Shown here: piece after piece, positions 15,831 through 24,194 of the stretch
Numbering within the stretch: position 1 is the first letter of the stretch
Layout of the letters: each line of letters starts with the position of its first letter
Assembly (NCBI GenBank): GCA_017480225.1
Contig: JAFVBB010000001.1
Location: forward strand, 62,001 to 126,000
Length of the DNA: 64,000 nt
From: Bacteroidales bacterium
Lineage (GTDB): Bacteria; Bacteroidota; Bacteroidia; Bacteroidales; P3
Direction: 5' to 3'
Notes under the pieces: model-generated
What the model was told of the DNA's origin: nothing
The model's database searches: none
What the model saw: the letters and a program-made list of their open reading frames with translations, nothing else
Program-made: the position numbers and the translations under genes

Positions 15831-18287
15831 CTAATAAGGGTCTACATCGAAATTTACTGCAACCGCCGACCACCCCTCGTTCTTCAAAAGGTCGTCGGCC
15901 ACTTGCAACATTACCCTTTTTGCGTCGGCTATCGGCTCCGACTTCTCGAAGCGGAGTGTTATCTCTTTTAGGTACAGCCCCTTGACGCGGCTCACCAGCG
16001 GATACTCCGGCCCCATCACCCTCCAATCAAACGCGCTGCGCAATGCCGCGGCCATCCAGGCCGCCGCCGCGTTGAGCACTCCCTGCTCACGGTGTTTGAG
16101 CGTGACCCTGACCAGGCGGTAGAACGGCGGATAGCGGAAGACGCGCCGCTCCTGTATCTGCTCGTCGTAAAGGCTGGCATAGTCGCCCTCGATCACATCG
16201 GTCAACACCTGGTGCACAGGGTTGAAAGTCTGTATGATGACGCGACCGCCGCCTCCATGGCGGCCTGCCCGGCCGCTCACCTGTGTCATCTGCTGGAAAG
16301 CACGCTCGAAGGAGCGGAAGTTGGGGAAGTTGATGATGCTGTCTGCCCCTATTATGCCCACCACTGACACATGCTTGAAGTCGAGCCCCTTGGTGACCAT
16401 CTGCGTGCCCACCAGAATGTCGATGCGTCCCGCCTGGAAGTCGGCCAACAACTCCATGTACTGGTTCTTCTGCATCGTGCTGTCGAGGTCCATGCGCGCC
16501 ACCCTCGCGTCGGGCATCATTATCTGCAAGTCCTCCTCCACGCGCTCAGTGCCTACGCCCACCATGCGCAGCCGCGTCGAGCGGCAGGCCGGGCACTCCC
16601 CGGGCACGGGAATGCTGTAGCCGCAATAGTGACAGCGCAGCGAGTTGGAGGCCTTGTGGTAAACGAGCGACACGTCGCAGTTGACGCACTGTGGCGTGTG
16701 GTGGCAGTCGTCGCACTCGATGCGCAGCGAGAAGCCGCGCCGATTCTGGTAGAGTATGGCCTGCTCGCCGCGCGCCACGGCGCCGCCTACAGCGTCGAGC
16801 AGCGTCTGGCTGAAGTGGCCGTGCACACTTTTCTCCGCATGGGCCTCGCGCATGTCGACCACCTCGACCTGCGGCAGGCTGAAACCGCCGTAGCGGGTTG
16901 TCATCGTGGCCAGTCCGTACTTGCCGCTGACGGCGTTGTAGTAGCTCTCTATGCTCGGTGTGGCGCTGCCCAGCACCACCCTTGCCCCGAGGCGCGAGGC
17001 CAGGTAGATGGCAGCGTCGCGGGCGTGGTAGCGCGGCGCGGGCTCCTGCTGCTTGTAGCTGGTGTCGTGCTCCTCGTCCACAATTATCAGTTTCAGATTG
17101 TTGAACGGAAGAAGCAATGCGCTTCTTGCCCCCAGCACCACCTGCACACCGCCGTCGGGGTCTATGGCCCTGCGCCACACCTCCACGCGCTGGCTTGCCG
17201 AGAAACGGCTGTGATAAACGCCCACAGCCGAGCCGAAGTAGCGTCGCAAGCGGTTAATTATCTGTGTGGTGAGTGCAATCTCCGGCAACAGGAAGAGCAC
17301 CTGTCCCCCCTGCTCCACCACATCGGCCATCAGTTTTATATAGACCTCTGTCTTGCCACTTGAAGTGACGCCGTATAACAGATTGACATTCTGCCCATTG
17401 TCACTCAACAAGCGGTAGGCTGCCGACTGCTCCTCGTTGAGCTCTATCGAGGCGGGCGACACGAGTTTGCTGTCGTCCACACGCTCAAGGCGGCTCTCCA
17501 TGCGCTCCTCGGCCACGAGCACACCGTTCTTGATCAGCGTCTGCAGCGACGAACCCTGCGGCAACTCGCGCTTGGCCACCGCCATACGCTCCTTGCCGCC
17601 CTTCTGCAGCAGCTGCATTAGCACCTCAACCTGCTTGGTGCGTCCGGCACGCTCAAGGCTGTCGAAAAGACCGCGCAGCGCGTCGTCGCCCCGGTAGACC
17701 TCGGCCAGGCCGACAAAGGTTGAGGTCTTCGGCTTGTAGCGCTCGCGCAACTCCTCATCCATCACTATAATGGAGCGCTCCATCATGCTGCGTATAAGTG
17801 GCATCACCTTTGCCACACCAATGGCGCGGCCAATGTCCTCTACCTTCACCACAGGGTGGTCCATGAGCAACTGCACAATCTGCACCTCGTGCTTGCCGAG
17901 GCTCGACAGCTCGCCGTCGTAGTCGGGGTGAATGGCCACGACGCTCTCGCTGGCAAGCCTCATTCTGGCAGGCATGGCCACCGCCATCACGTCGCCCGGC
18001 GAGCACATATAGTAGCGCGCCAGCCACTCCCAGAACAGCATCTGCTCCTCGGTGACAACCGGGCGGCTGTCAATCACGGCCACGATATACTTCGTCTTCC
18101 ACACCGGCTGGCTGGTGTGCACACGCCTGACTATGGCCGAATAGATGTGCTGGCGGCCAAACTGCACCGCCACGCGCACACCGGGACGCACCTGCCCATT
18201 GTACTCCTGCGGCACCCTATAGGTGTAGCAGCCAGGCAGGTGGAGCGGCAGCAGCACATCGACATAGTATACGGAGGCCTCGCTCAT
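15831..18287 (-). CDS. priA: Primosomal protein N' (replication restart helicase)
   Basis: 818 aa 3'-to-5' DNA helicase that reloads the replisome at stalled forks. Walker A GVTSSGKT is at 306-313, Walker B carries DEEH in LIIVDEEHD, and the zinc-binding insert shows paired cysteines (CDDCHHTPQC, CVNC, CHYC, CPAC). The N-terminal DNA-binding domain starts YYVDVLLPLHLPGCYTYRVP, which is the family start and selects ATG at 18287. A perfect TAACTTTG box lies only 9 nt upstream, giving an unusually short leader. Confidence 0.95.
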   Translation of the reverse strand: MSEASVYYVDVLLPLHLPGCYTYRVPQEYNGQVRPGVRVAVQFGRQHIYSAIVRRVHTSQPVWKTKYIVAVIDSRPVVTEEQMLFWEWLARYYMCSPGDVMAVAMPARMRLASESVVAIHPDYDGELSSLGKHEVQIVQLLMDHPVVKVEDIGRAIGVAKVMPLIRSMMERSIIVMDEELRERYKPKTSTFVGLAEVYRGDDALRGLFDSLERAGRTKQVEVLMQLLQKGGKERMAVAKRELPQGSSLQTLIKNGVLVAEERMESRLERVDDSKLVSPASIELNEEQSAAYRLLSDNGQNVNLLYGVTSSGKTEVYIKLMADVVEQGGQVLFLLPEIALTTQIINRLRRYFGSAVGVYHSRFSASQRVEVWRRAIDPDGGVQVVLGARSALLLPFNNLKLIIVDEEHDTSYKQQEPAPRYHARDAAIYLASRLGARVVLGSATPSIESYYNAVSGKYGLATMTTRYGGFSLPQVEVVDMREAHAEKSVHGHFSQTLLDAVGGAVARGEQAILYQNRRGFSLRIECDDCHHTPQCVNCDVSLVYHKASNSLRCHYCGYSIPVPGECPACRSTRLRMVGVGTERVEEDLQIMMPDARVARMDLDSTMQKNQYMELLADFQAGRIDILVGTQMVTKGLDFKHVSVVGIIGADSIINFPNFRSFERAFQQMTQVSGRAGRHGGGGRVIIQTFNPVHQVLTDVIEGDYASLYDEQIQERRVFRYPPFYRLVRVTLKHREQGVLNAAAAWMAAALRSAFDWRVMGPEYPLVSRVKGLYLKEITLRFEKSEPIADAKRVMLQVADDLLKNEGWSAVAVNFDVDPY

Positions 18288-18296
18288 TTCGAGGCG

Positions 18297-18304
18297 CAAA
18301 GTTA
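18297..18304 (-). promoter_or_regulatory. -7 box (TAACTTTG) immediately before priA
   Basis: Perfect TAnnTTTG match on the minus strand, ending 9 nt before the ATG. If active, the transcript would have a leader of only a few nucleotides. A clear TTTG -33 element is not visible; GTTTC lies upstream. Confidence 0.55.
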
Positions 18305-18420
18305 CGCATTTTTTTTGAAACGCCGCCAGCGCACCCGGCAACTCCCCCGCAGCCCCACCGACAACAGCCCCACACAGCCAGTCTTGACCGAAAAAGGAAA
18401 TTACTGAATATCAGCATGTT

Positions 18421-18558
18421 GTATAGTAAGATAGACAATAAACATAAACCACTGATAATCAACACTAAAACCATACCAACTCCTACTCATCTCCTACTCA
18501 ACTACTACCCATCGCCTAATCATCACCTAAAAAAGTAGGAGATAATATTGTGTTGACA
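18421..18558 (-). repeat. 11-mer inverted-array element, copy 2
   Basis: Reverse-oriented copy. It starts TGTCAACACAA on the minus strand at 18558, has TCTCCTACTTTTTTAGGTGAT as its centre, then units GATTAGGCGAT, GGGTAGTAGTT, GAGTAGGAGAT and GAGTAGGAGTT, ending GG at 18476. Its array is 83 bp, exactly two 11-nt units shorter than the 105 bp of most copies. The tail is degenerate (TGATTATCAG, no terminal ACCCCC). It lies in the divergent gap between priA and the glycosyltransferase gene, oriented toward priA. Confidence 0.85.
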
Positions 18559-18623
18559 TGTGGTTGAGACGATGATGATGCAGGCCTGGCCGGGACTTTT
18601 GACAATATTTGTGCGGCCACACG

Positions 18624-18649
18624 CAATAATCGCGCGCGTGCTTGCGTTA
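18624..18649 (+). promoter_or_regulatory. CAATAAT-N13-GCGTTA motif before the heptose operon
   Basis: ACGCAATAAT, 13-nt GC-rich spacer, GCGTTA; 33 nt before the ATG at 18683. It matches the shared motif seen at six other unit starts. A promoter function is inference. Confidence 0.5.
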
Positions 18650-18682
18650 TGAGAAGCAGAATCAACAACGACAGCGCCACCC

Positions 18683-19846
18683 ATGAAAGTCATCATACTC
18701 GGCACAGCATGGCCTTACCGTGGCGGCCTCTCGGCATTCAACGAGAGGCTGGCACGCGAGTACGCCATGCGCGGCGACGAGGTGGAGATTGTGACCTTCA
18801 CCCTTCAATATCCCTCCGTGCTCTTCCCCGGCAAGACGCAGTACAGCAGCGAGCCAGCCCCCGAGGGGCTGAAAATCAGCCGCAGGCTCAACGCCATCGG
18901 CCCTTTAAGCTGGCTGCGCACCGCGCGCTACATCAAGAGGCAGCGTCCCGACCTGCTGGTCACCAAGTTCTGGCTGCCCTTCATGGCACCGGCGCTGGGC
19001 ACAGTGTGCAGGCTGGCAGGAGGCAAGGGCACGCGGCGGGTGGCAATACTCGACAACCTGGTGCCCCACGAGAAGCGCCCCTTCGACCGCCTGCTGGCAC
19101 GCTATTTCGTGCGGTCGGTCGACGGCATGGTGGCCATGTCGCGGTCGGTGGAGGCCGACATCGCCCTGTTCGACCCCAAGGGACGCAAGGCCAAGGCCTT
19201 CTGCCCACACCCGCTCTACGACCACTACGGCGGCGCCATGGAGCGCGACGAGGCGCTGCGCAGGCTCGGTCTCGACCCCTCGGGGCGCTACGCCCTCTTC
19301 TTCGGCTTCATTCGCGACTACAAAGGCCTCGACCTGCTGCTTGAGGCCATGGCCGACAGCCGCCTGCGGCAAGCGGGGGTGAGGCTGATTGTGGCTGGCG
19401 AATTCTACAACGACCCCACGCCCTACACCAGCCTGATTGACCGCTTGGGGCTGGGCGACAGGGTGAGCCTGCACGCCGACTTCATTGCCGACAGCGAGGT
19501 GAGCCTGTACTTCTGCGCCGCCGACCTTGTGGTGCAACCCTACAAGACAGCCACGCAGAGCGGCGTGACGCAGATAGCCTACCACTTCGAGCGCCCCATG
19601 GTGGTGACCAACGTGGGCGGACTGCCGGAGATAGTGCCCGCCGGCAAGGCGGGATTCGTGGTGGAGCCACGCCCCGACGCCATAGCGGCTGCCGTGGCAC
19701 GCTTCTTCGACGAGGGCTGGCAGGCCAGGATGGCCTCCGGGCTGAAGGAGGAGAAAGCCAAGTATGCATGGAGCAACATGACGGCCGCCATAGACAGCTG
19801 CGCCGCGCACGGCGCCGACAACCAAACGAACAAAGCAACAACATGA
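18683..19846 (+). CDS. Glycosyltransferase, GT4-like (GT-B fold)
   Basis: 387 aa, cytoplasmic-face sugar transferase. The N-terminal domain begins MKVIILGTAWPYRGGLSAF, the acceptor-side glycine loop of GT-B enzymes. The C-terminal donor domain has FFGFIRDYKGLDLLLEA, LIVAGEFY, and QSGVTQIAYHFERPMVVTNVGGLPEIV, a form of the E-x7-E donor-binding region. It overlaps the heptose kinase gene by an ATGA and heads the heptose cassette. It may therefore transfer the heptose made by that cassette (inference). Confidence 0.85.
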   Translation: MKVIILGTAWPYRGGLSAFNERLAREYAMRGDEVEIVTFTLQYPSVLFPGKTQYSSEPAPEGLKISRRLNAIGPLSWLRTARYIKRQRPDLLVTKFWLPFMAPALGTVCRLAGGKGTRRVAILDNLVPHEKRPFDRLLARYFVRSVDGMVAMSRSVEADIALFDPKGRKAKAFCPHPLYDHYGGAMERDEALRRLGLDPSGRYALFFGFIRDYKGLDLLLEAMADSRLRQAGVRLIVAGEFYNDPTPYTSLIDRLGLGDRVSLHADFIADSEVSLYFCAADLVVQPYKTATQSGVTQIAYHFERPMVVTNVGGLPEIVPAGKAGFVVEPRPDAIAAAVARFFDEGWQARMASGLKEEKAKYAWSNMTAAIDSCAAHGADNQTNKATT

Positions 19847-20865
19847 CAATAAGAAGCAAAGCCCCCCTGCGGCTGGGGCTGGCCGGGGGCGGCACCGACG
19901 TGTCGCCATACAGCGACCTCTTCGGCGGAGCCATACTCAACGCCACCATCAGCATGTATGCCTACACCACCATCGAGCCCACCGACGACGGGCGGGTGGA
20001 GTTCGTGGCGCCCGACAAGGGTCTGCGCGAAGTGTACGACAACGCCATGGAGGTCGACACCGACGGCTACTTCATACTGCACAAAGGCGTCTACAACCGC
20101 ATAGTGCGCCAGTTCACACACAGGCCGCTGTCGCTGCGCGTGGCCTCGTTTGTCGACGCGCCGGCGGGCAGCGGCCTCGGCACCTCGTCAACCCTGGTGG
20201 TATCCATCCTCGGAGCCTACGTGGAATGGCTCAAGCTGCCGCTGGGCGAATACGACATTGCGCGGCTGGCCTACGAGATAGAGCGCGAGGACCTGGCACT
20301 GGCAGGCGGCAAGCAGGACCAGTATGCCGCCACCTTCGGCGGCTTCAACTACATGGAGTTCGCTGGCGACAACGTGATAGTCAACCCCCTGCGCGTGCGC
20401 CAGCGCTACATCGACGAGTTGAACCACAACCTGTTGCTCTACTACACCGACACCTCGCACGTGAGCGCCGAGATAATCAAGGAGCAGCAGAGCAACGTGC
20501 GCAACAACAACACGTCGAGCATCGACAGTATGCACCGCCTCAAGGAGCAGGCCATGCAGATGAAGGAGGTGCTGCTGAAGGGGCAGGTTGACGCCATCGG
20601 AGGCATACTCGACTTCGGCTGGCGGCACAAGAAGATGATGGCCAGCAGCGTGAGCAACAGCCGCATAGACGCCATCTACAACGCCGCCACAGCAGCCGGG
20701 GCCACCGGCGGCAAGATAAGCGGCGCGGGCGGCGGCGGCTTCATGTTCTTCTACTGTCCGGGCCTGACGCGCTTCGCGGTGAGGCAGGCGCTGGCCGGCT
20801 TCGGCGGCGAGACCAAGCGCTACGAGTTCACGCCGGAAGGATTGAAGACCTGGACCATAAAATAA
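19843..20865 (+). CDS. hddA: D-glycero-D-manno-heptose 7-phosphate kinase (GHMP type)
   Basis: 340 aa GHMP kinase that phosphorylates C1 of heptose 7-phosphate in the GDP-heptose pathway. The N-terminus SKAPLRLGLAGGGTDVSPY is typical of HddA-type sugar kinases. The ATP loop APAGSGLGTSSTLVV lies near residues 105-120, and motif 3 GGKISGAGGGGFMFF near 285-300. The ATG at 19843 overlaps the previous stop (ATGA). A fucose kinase-like role is the main alternative, but the neighbouring gmhA, hddC and gmhB homologues support heptose. Confidence 0.88.
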   Translation: MTIRSKAPLRLGLAGGGTDVSPYSDLFGGAILNATISMYAYTTIEPTDDGRVEFVAPDKGLREVYDNAMEVDTDGYFILHKGVYNRIVRQFTHRPLSLRVASFVDAPAGSGLGTSSTLVVSILGAYVEWLKLPLGEYDIARLAYEIEREDLALAGGKQDQYAATFGGFNYMEFAGDNVIVNPLRVRQRYIDELNHNLLLYYTDTSHVSAEIIKEQQSNVRNNNTSSIDSMHRLKEQAMQMKEVLLKGQVDAIGGILDFGWRHKKMMASSVSNSRIDAIYNAATAAGATGGKISGAGGGGFMFFYCPGLTRFAVRQALAGFGGETKRYEFTPEGLKTWTIK

Positions 20866-20873
20866 CCAACGCA

Positions 20874-21467
20874 ATGAATCCACGAATAGCCCAATCGATA
20901 GAACAGAGCGTGGCCGTGAAACAGGCCGTGCTGGCCGACACCGCGCTGATGCAACGCGTGGAGCAGACGGCCGAGCTGATAGAGCAGTCGCTCCGCGACG
21001 GCGGCAAGATACACTTCTGCGGCAACGGAGGCAGCGCCGCCGACGCGCAGCATCTGGCTGCCGAGCTGAGCGGCCGCTTCTACTTCGACCGCCCGCCACT
21101 CAACGCCGAGGCGCTGCACTGCAACACCTCATACCTCACCGCCGTGGGCAACGACTACGGCTACGAGCATATCTTCGCCCGGCTGCTGCGCGGCACGGGG
21201 CACAAAGGCGACGTGCTGGTGGGCATCAGCACCAGCGGCAACAGCCGCAACATTGTGGAAGCCTACGCGGCGGCGCGGGATATGGGCATCAGCACCGTGT
21301 CGCTGACTGGCGCCACCGGGGGATTGATGAAGGACTGCACACTGCTGCTCAACGTGCCGAGCACCGACACCCCTCGCATACAAGAGAGCCACATCATGCT
21401 GGGGCACATCATCTGCGAGCTGGTGGAGACGGCCATGTTCGGTGGCACAAACAGTTGCCGCCCATGA
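20874..21467 (+). CDS. gmhA: Phosphoheptose isomerase (SIS domain)
   Basis: 197 aa isomerase converting sedoheptulose 7-phosphate to D-glycero-D-manno-heptose 7-phosphate, first step of the cassette. SIS-domain phosphate-binding segments are clear: GNGGSAADAQHLAAELSGRF near 45-64 and GISTSGNSRNIVEAY near 117-131. The C-terminal QESHIMLGHIICELVE holds the conserved Gln and His of GmhA. It follows the kinase by 8 nt and overlaps hddC by ATGA. Confidence 0.93.
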   Translation: MNPRIAQSIEQSVAVKQAVLADTALMQRVEQTAELIEQSLRDGGKIHFCGNGGSAADAQHLAAELSGRFYFDRPPLNAEALHCNTSYLTAVGNDYGYEHIFARLLRGTGHKGDVLVGISTSGNSRNIVEAYAAARDMGISTVSLTGATGGLMKDCTLLLNVPSTDTPRIQESHIMLGHIICELVETAMFGGTNSCRP

Positions 21468-22168
21468 ACGAAGCGGTGATACTGGCCGGAGGCTTCGGCA
21501 CACGGCTGCGGCAGGTGGTGAGCGACCTCCCCAAACCCATGGCCCCAGTGGCAGGCAGGCCTTTCCTGTGCCACCTGCTCGACCGCTTGCAAGGCTGCTA
21601 CGACCACGTGGTGCTGGCCACAGGCTATATGCACGAGGCGGTGGAAGAATACTTCGGCAGCAACTATGGCGGTATCAAGATAGACTATGCACGCGAGACA
21701 AAGCCGCTCGGCACAGGCGGAGCCATAGTCAATGCACTGGCCAGCTGCCGTGAGGAGCGCATAACGGTGCTCAACGGCGACACCCTGTTCGACATTGCGC
21801 ACAGCCAGTTCATACAGCAGGCCGACGCGCTGCCCTCGCGCCTGGTGGTGGCCACGCGCCGGGTACCCGATGCCGGACGCTACGGCGCGTTGCTCACTGA
21901 CGAAGACAGCCGCATAGTCGCCTTCGCCGAGAAGCGGGCCGACGGTGCCCCTGGCCAGATTAACGGCGGCATCTACCGTATGCAACGCCAGCTGCTCGAC
22001 GCTTGGAAGCCAGGGGCGGCGTTCTCCTTTGAGCAGGAGGTGCTGCAACAGTTGGCCGAGCCGTTCTACGCAATACCCTCGGAGGCATACTTCATCGACA
22101 TTGGCGTGCCCGACGACTATCACCGCGCTCAACTCGACCTCGCCCCATCAACCAAGCCATCGGAATGA
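21464..22168 (+). CDS. hddC: D-glycero-D-manno-heptose 1-phosphate guanylyltransferase
   Basis: 234 aa nucleotidyltransferase that should form GDP-heptose from heptose 1-phosphate and GTP. The N-terminal MNEAVILAGGFGTRLRQVV and the downstream DLPKPMAPVAGRPFL are the nucleotide and sugar-phosphate loops. VLNGDTLFD near residue 105 carries the metal Asp. ATG at 21464 fits better than the TTG at 21455 because it makes an ATGA overlap with gmhA. GTP rather than CTP or UTP specificity is inferred from the cassette. It overlaps gmhB by ATGA. Confidence 0.85.
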   Translation: MNEAVILAGGFGTRLRQVVSDLPKPMAPVAGRPFLCHLLDRLQGCYDHVVLATGYMHEAVEEYFGSNYGGIKIDYARETKPLGTGGAIVNALASCREERITVLNGDTLFDIAHSQFIQQADALPSRLVVATRRVPDAGRYGALLTDEDSRIVAFAEKRADGAPGQINGGIYRMQRQLLDAWKPGAAFSFEQEVLQQLAEPFYAIPSEAYFIDIGVPDDYHRAQLDLAPSTKPSE

Positions 22169-22695
22169 AAGCGCTGTTCCTGGATCGCGACGGGGTGCTC
22201 AACGCGCTGCGCCGCAACGACTACGTGAAATGCCCCGACGAACTGCAGGTGCTTCCCGGCGTGGCCGAGGCACTGGGGCTGTGCCGCCAACGGTTCGACT
22301 GGATTTTCGTCGTCACAAACCAGCAGGGCATAGGCAAAGGGCTGATGACTGAGGACGACCTTGCCGCCGTGCACCGCAAACTGCAAGCCGAGACCGGTGG
22401 CCTGATAGACTGCATATACCACTGCCCGCACCTGGAAAGTTCGCACAGTTTCTACCGCAAACCCAATGTGGGCCTGGCCTTGCAGGCCAGGCGTGAGCAT
22501 CCAGGCCTGCGCCTGAAAGACAGTGTCATGGTTGGCGACAGCCTAACCGACATGGTTTTCGGCAAGCGTGCAGGCATGAAAACCGTGCTTGTGGGTGAGA
22601 ACTCGACGGCGCATCTGGACCGTCCCTGGCTGGTGGACCGCCGCTACCCTACCCTGCTCGACTTTGCAACTTCGATGGGATCAAGGCTTACATAG
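22165..22695 (+). CDS. gmhB: Heptose 1,7-bisphosphate phosphatase (HAD family)
   Basis: 176 aa HAD phosphatase removing the 7-phosphate before guanylylation. The catalytic DxD is Asp7/Asp9 (FLDRDGVLN), motif 2 is VVTNQQGIG, and motif 4 is VGDSLTDM. The zinc-loop region reads CPHLESSHSFYRKPNVGL: the first Cys and His are present but the later Cys-x-Cys of typical GmhB is absent. Its 3' end overlaps the convergent DUF1905 gene by 52 nt. It completes the heptose cassette. Confidence 0.88.
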   Translation: MKALFLDRDGVLNALRRNDYVKCPDELQVLPGVAEALGLCRQRFDWIFVVTNQQGIGKGLMTEDDLAAVHRKLQAETGGLIDCIYHCPHLESSHSFYRKPNVGLALQARREHPGLRLKDSVMVGDSLTDMVFGKRAGMKTVLVGENSTAHLDRPWLVDRRYPTLLDFATSMGSRLT

Positions 22696-22946
22696 ACCGT
22701 GTCGCCGAAGCTCTTCCCGATCGCCTTGCGCACAGCCTTGGTAATCCCGATTACATAGCACACACGCCCCTCATCGTCGCGCACACCCATGTTGACCACA
22801 CTGCCGGCGTAAGGGTGGCCGTCGAAGGTGGCGTTGACGCGAAGCCTGCCCCTGCCGTACACCGCGCGTATGTCGACAGGCACAACGACATAGGCGGCAT
22901 CCAGCCCCTCACTTTGCATGATTGTGGCGGTGAATGAGTGCGTCAT
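22644..22946 (-). CDS. DUF1905 domain protein
   Basis: 100 aa. The segments FTATIMQ, AAYVVVPVDI, RLRVNATFDGHPYAGSVVNMG and VIGITKAVRKAIGKSFGDTV match the small DUF1905 beta-barrel pattern. Function is unknown in the family. ATG at 22946 overlaps the GNAT stop (ATGA), so it is the last gene of the pfkA-to-here run. Its 3' end runs 52 nt into the convergent gmhB gene. Confidence 0.8.
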   Translation of the reverse strand: MTHSFTATIMQSEGLDAAYVVVPVDIRAVYGRGRLRVNATFDGHPYAGSVVNMGVRDDEGRVCYVIGITKAVRKAIGKSFGDTVYVSLDPIEVAKSSRVG

Positions 22947-23440
22947 ATCTGTTTCTCGCGCAGAACACCGTGGTAAAGACGGTCGTGGCAGAGGCCGCAC
23001 GGCGAGTAGCCCAGTGCGGAGTAGTAGCGTTCCAGCACCGTGTTGCCCACAGCTGAATCGAGGCGCAGCAGATTGATGCCACGGGCTTTGGACAGAGCCT
23101 CCACGGCAACCATCATGTCACGCCCCGCGCCTGGATACGATGGGTCGGACACAAGGTGGTGCAGATACACCGCCTTGCCACAGAGAGCACCGGTGTACTG
23201 TCCGTCGCGCGTCCAGCGCACATCGTCCGGATAGAGAGCCACCGCCACCACAACACAGCCTTGATCCTCGCCCACCATAAAGCTGCCCACGGCCTCCTCC
23301 CAGTAGCTTCGCGGGTAGCGCCCGAAGTAGTCGGTCTCATTCCATTGGTGCAACCCTTTGAGGTTCATCCAGTCAATGCGCGACTGCACCAGCTGCATGA
23401 TGCGGTCCACGTCAGCCAATGCGGCCTTTCTGATAATCAT
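22943..23440 (-). CDS. GNAT family N-acetyltransferase
   Basis: 165 aa, starting MIIRKAALADVDRIMQLV, a typical GNAT opening. The acetyl-CoA-binding region is HHLVSDPSYPGAGRDMMVAVEA, followed by NLLRLDSAVGNTVLERYYSALGY, the usual beta5-alpha4 segment. The substrate cannot be predicted. Its 5' end overlaps lpxH by 29 nt and its stop overlaps DUF1905. Confidence 0.85.
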   Translation of the reverse strand: MIIRKAALADVDRIMQLVQSRIDWMNLKGLHQWNETDYFGRYPRSYWEEAVGSFMVGEDQGCVVVAVALYPDDVRWTRDGQYTGALCGKAVYLHHLVSDPSYPGAGRDMMVAVEALSKARGINLLRLDSAVGNTVLERYYSALGYSPCGLCHDRLYHGVLREKQI

Positions 23441-24194
23441 AGAGGCAGAGGGTGTGGTCGGTTGGTGAATATTCGGCATAGTTGCGGCCTATGAGCCAGT
23501 CGCCGGTGTTGACGTATGTGCAGCCTTCACCCAGCGGCATCACCAGTGGCGTGTGGCGGTGGCCGAAGACGCAATAATCGATTGGCTCGGCCTCCAGCCG
23601 CTGGCGGCAGTAGACGACGATGCCCTCACGGTCGTCGCCCAGGTAATGGAGGGAATCCTGACGCTCGTGGCGAAGCTTGTTGTTGTCGCTCCACCGGCGG
23701 GCAATCGGGAATGTGAGCGAGGAAGGCAAAGCGGCAAAAAGGCGCTGGTTGAAGCGCGAGCGGAACACTCCGCGCATGAAATCAAACCCTTTGTCCAAGT
23801 GGCCAAGACCGTCGCCATGCCCCACCAGGAAGCGGCGCCCGCCGATGAGGAAAAGCTCCGGCTCACTGTAGGTCGCCGCGCCCACCTCGCCCTGCAGGTA
23901 GTCGAAGACCCACATGTCGTGGTTGCCGATGAAGAAATGGATGCCCACACCGCTGTCTGACAGCTCGGCCAGCCTGCCGAGCAGGCGCACATGGCCTCGC
24001 GGCACCACGTGGCGGTAGGTGAACCAAAAGTCGAAGATGTCGCCCAGCAGGAAGACTGCCTGACAACGACCGGCGGCCTCGCCGAGCAGGGCGCAGAGCT
24101 GCCGCTCGCGCTCAAGGCTGTCGGCACCGCTGCCGAGGTGCGCGTCGGAAAGGAAGAGGACGGGGCGTCCGTCACCATGCCCTACCTCAACCAT
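23412..24194 (-). CDS. lpxH: UDP-2,3-diacylglucosamine diphosphatase (LpxH-type)
   Basis: 260 aa calcineurin-like metallophosphoesterase that hydrolyses UDP-2,3-diacylglucosamine to lipid X in lipid A synthesis, at the membrane face. The metal-site motifs occur in order: LSDAHLG, LGDIFDFW, IGNHD, VGHGDG and GHRHTPL. ATG at 24194 is chosen; a GTG at 24227 would extend it by 11 residues. It overlaps both neighbours. Another calcineurin-family phosphatase is possible but the order and spacing are those of LpxH. Confidence 0.88.
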   Translation of the reverse strand: MVEVGHGDGRPVLFLSDAHLGSGADSLERERQLCALLGEAAGRCQAVFLLGDIFDFWFTYRHVVPRGHVRLLGRLAELSDSGVGIHFFIGNHDMWVFDYLQGEVGAATYSEPELFLIGGRRFLVGHGDGLGHLDKGFDFMRGVFRSRFNQRLFAALPSSLTFPIARRWSDNNKLRHERQDSLHYLGDDREGIVVYCRQRLEAEPIDYCVFGHRHTPLVMPLGEGCTYVNTGDWLIGRNYAEYSPTDHTLCLYDYQKGRIG

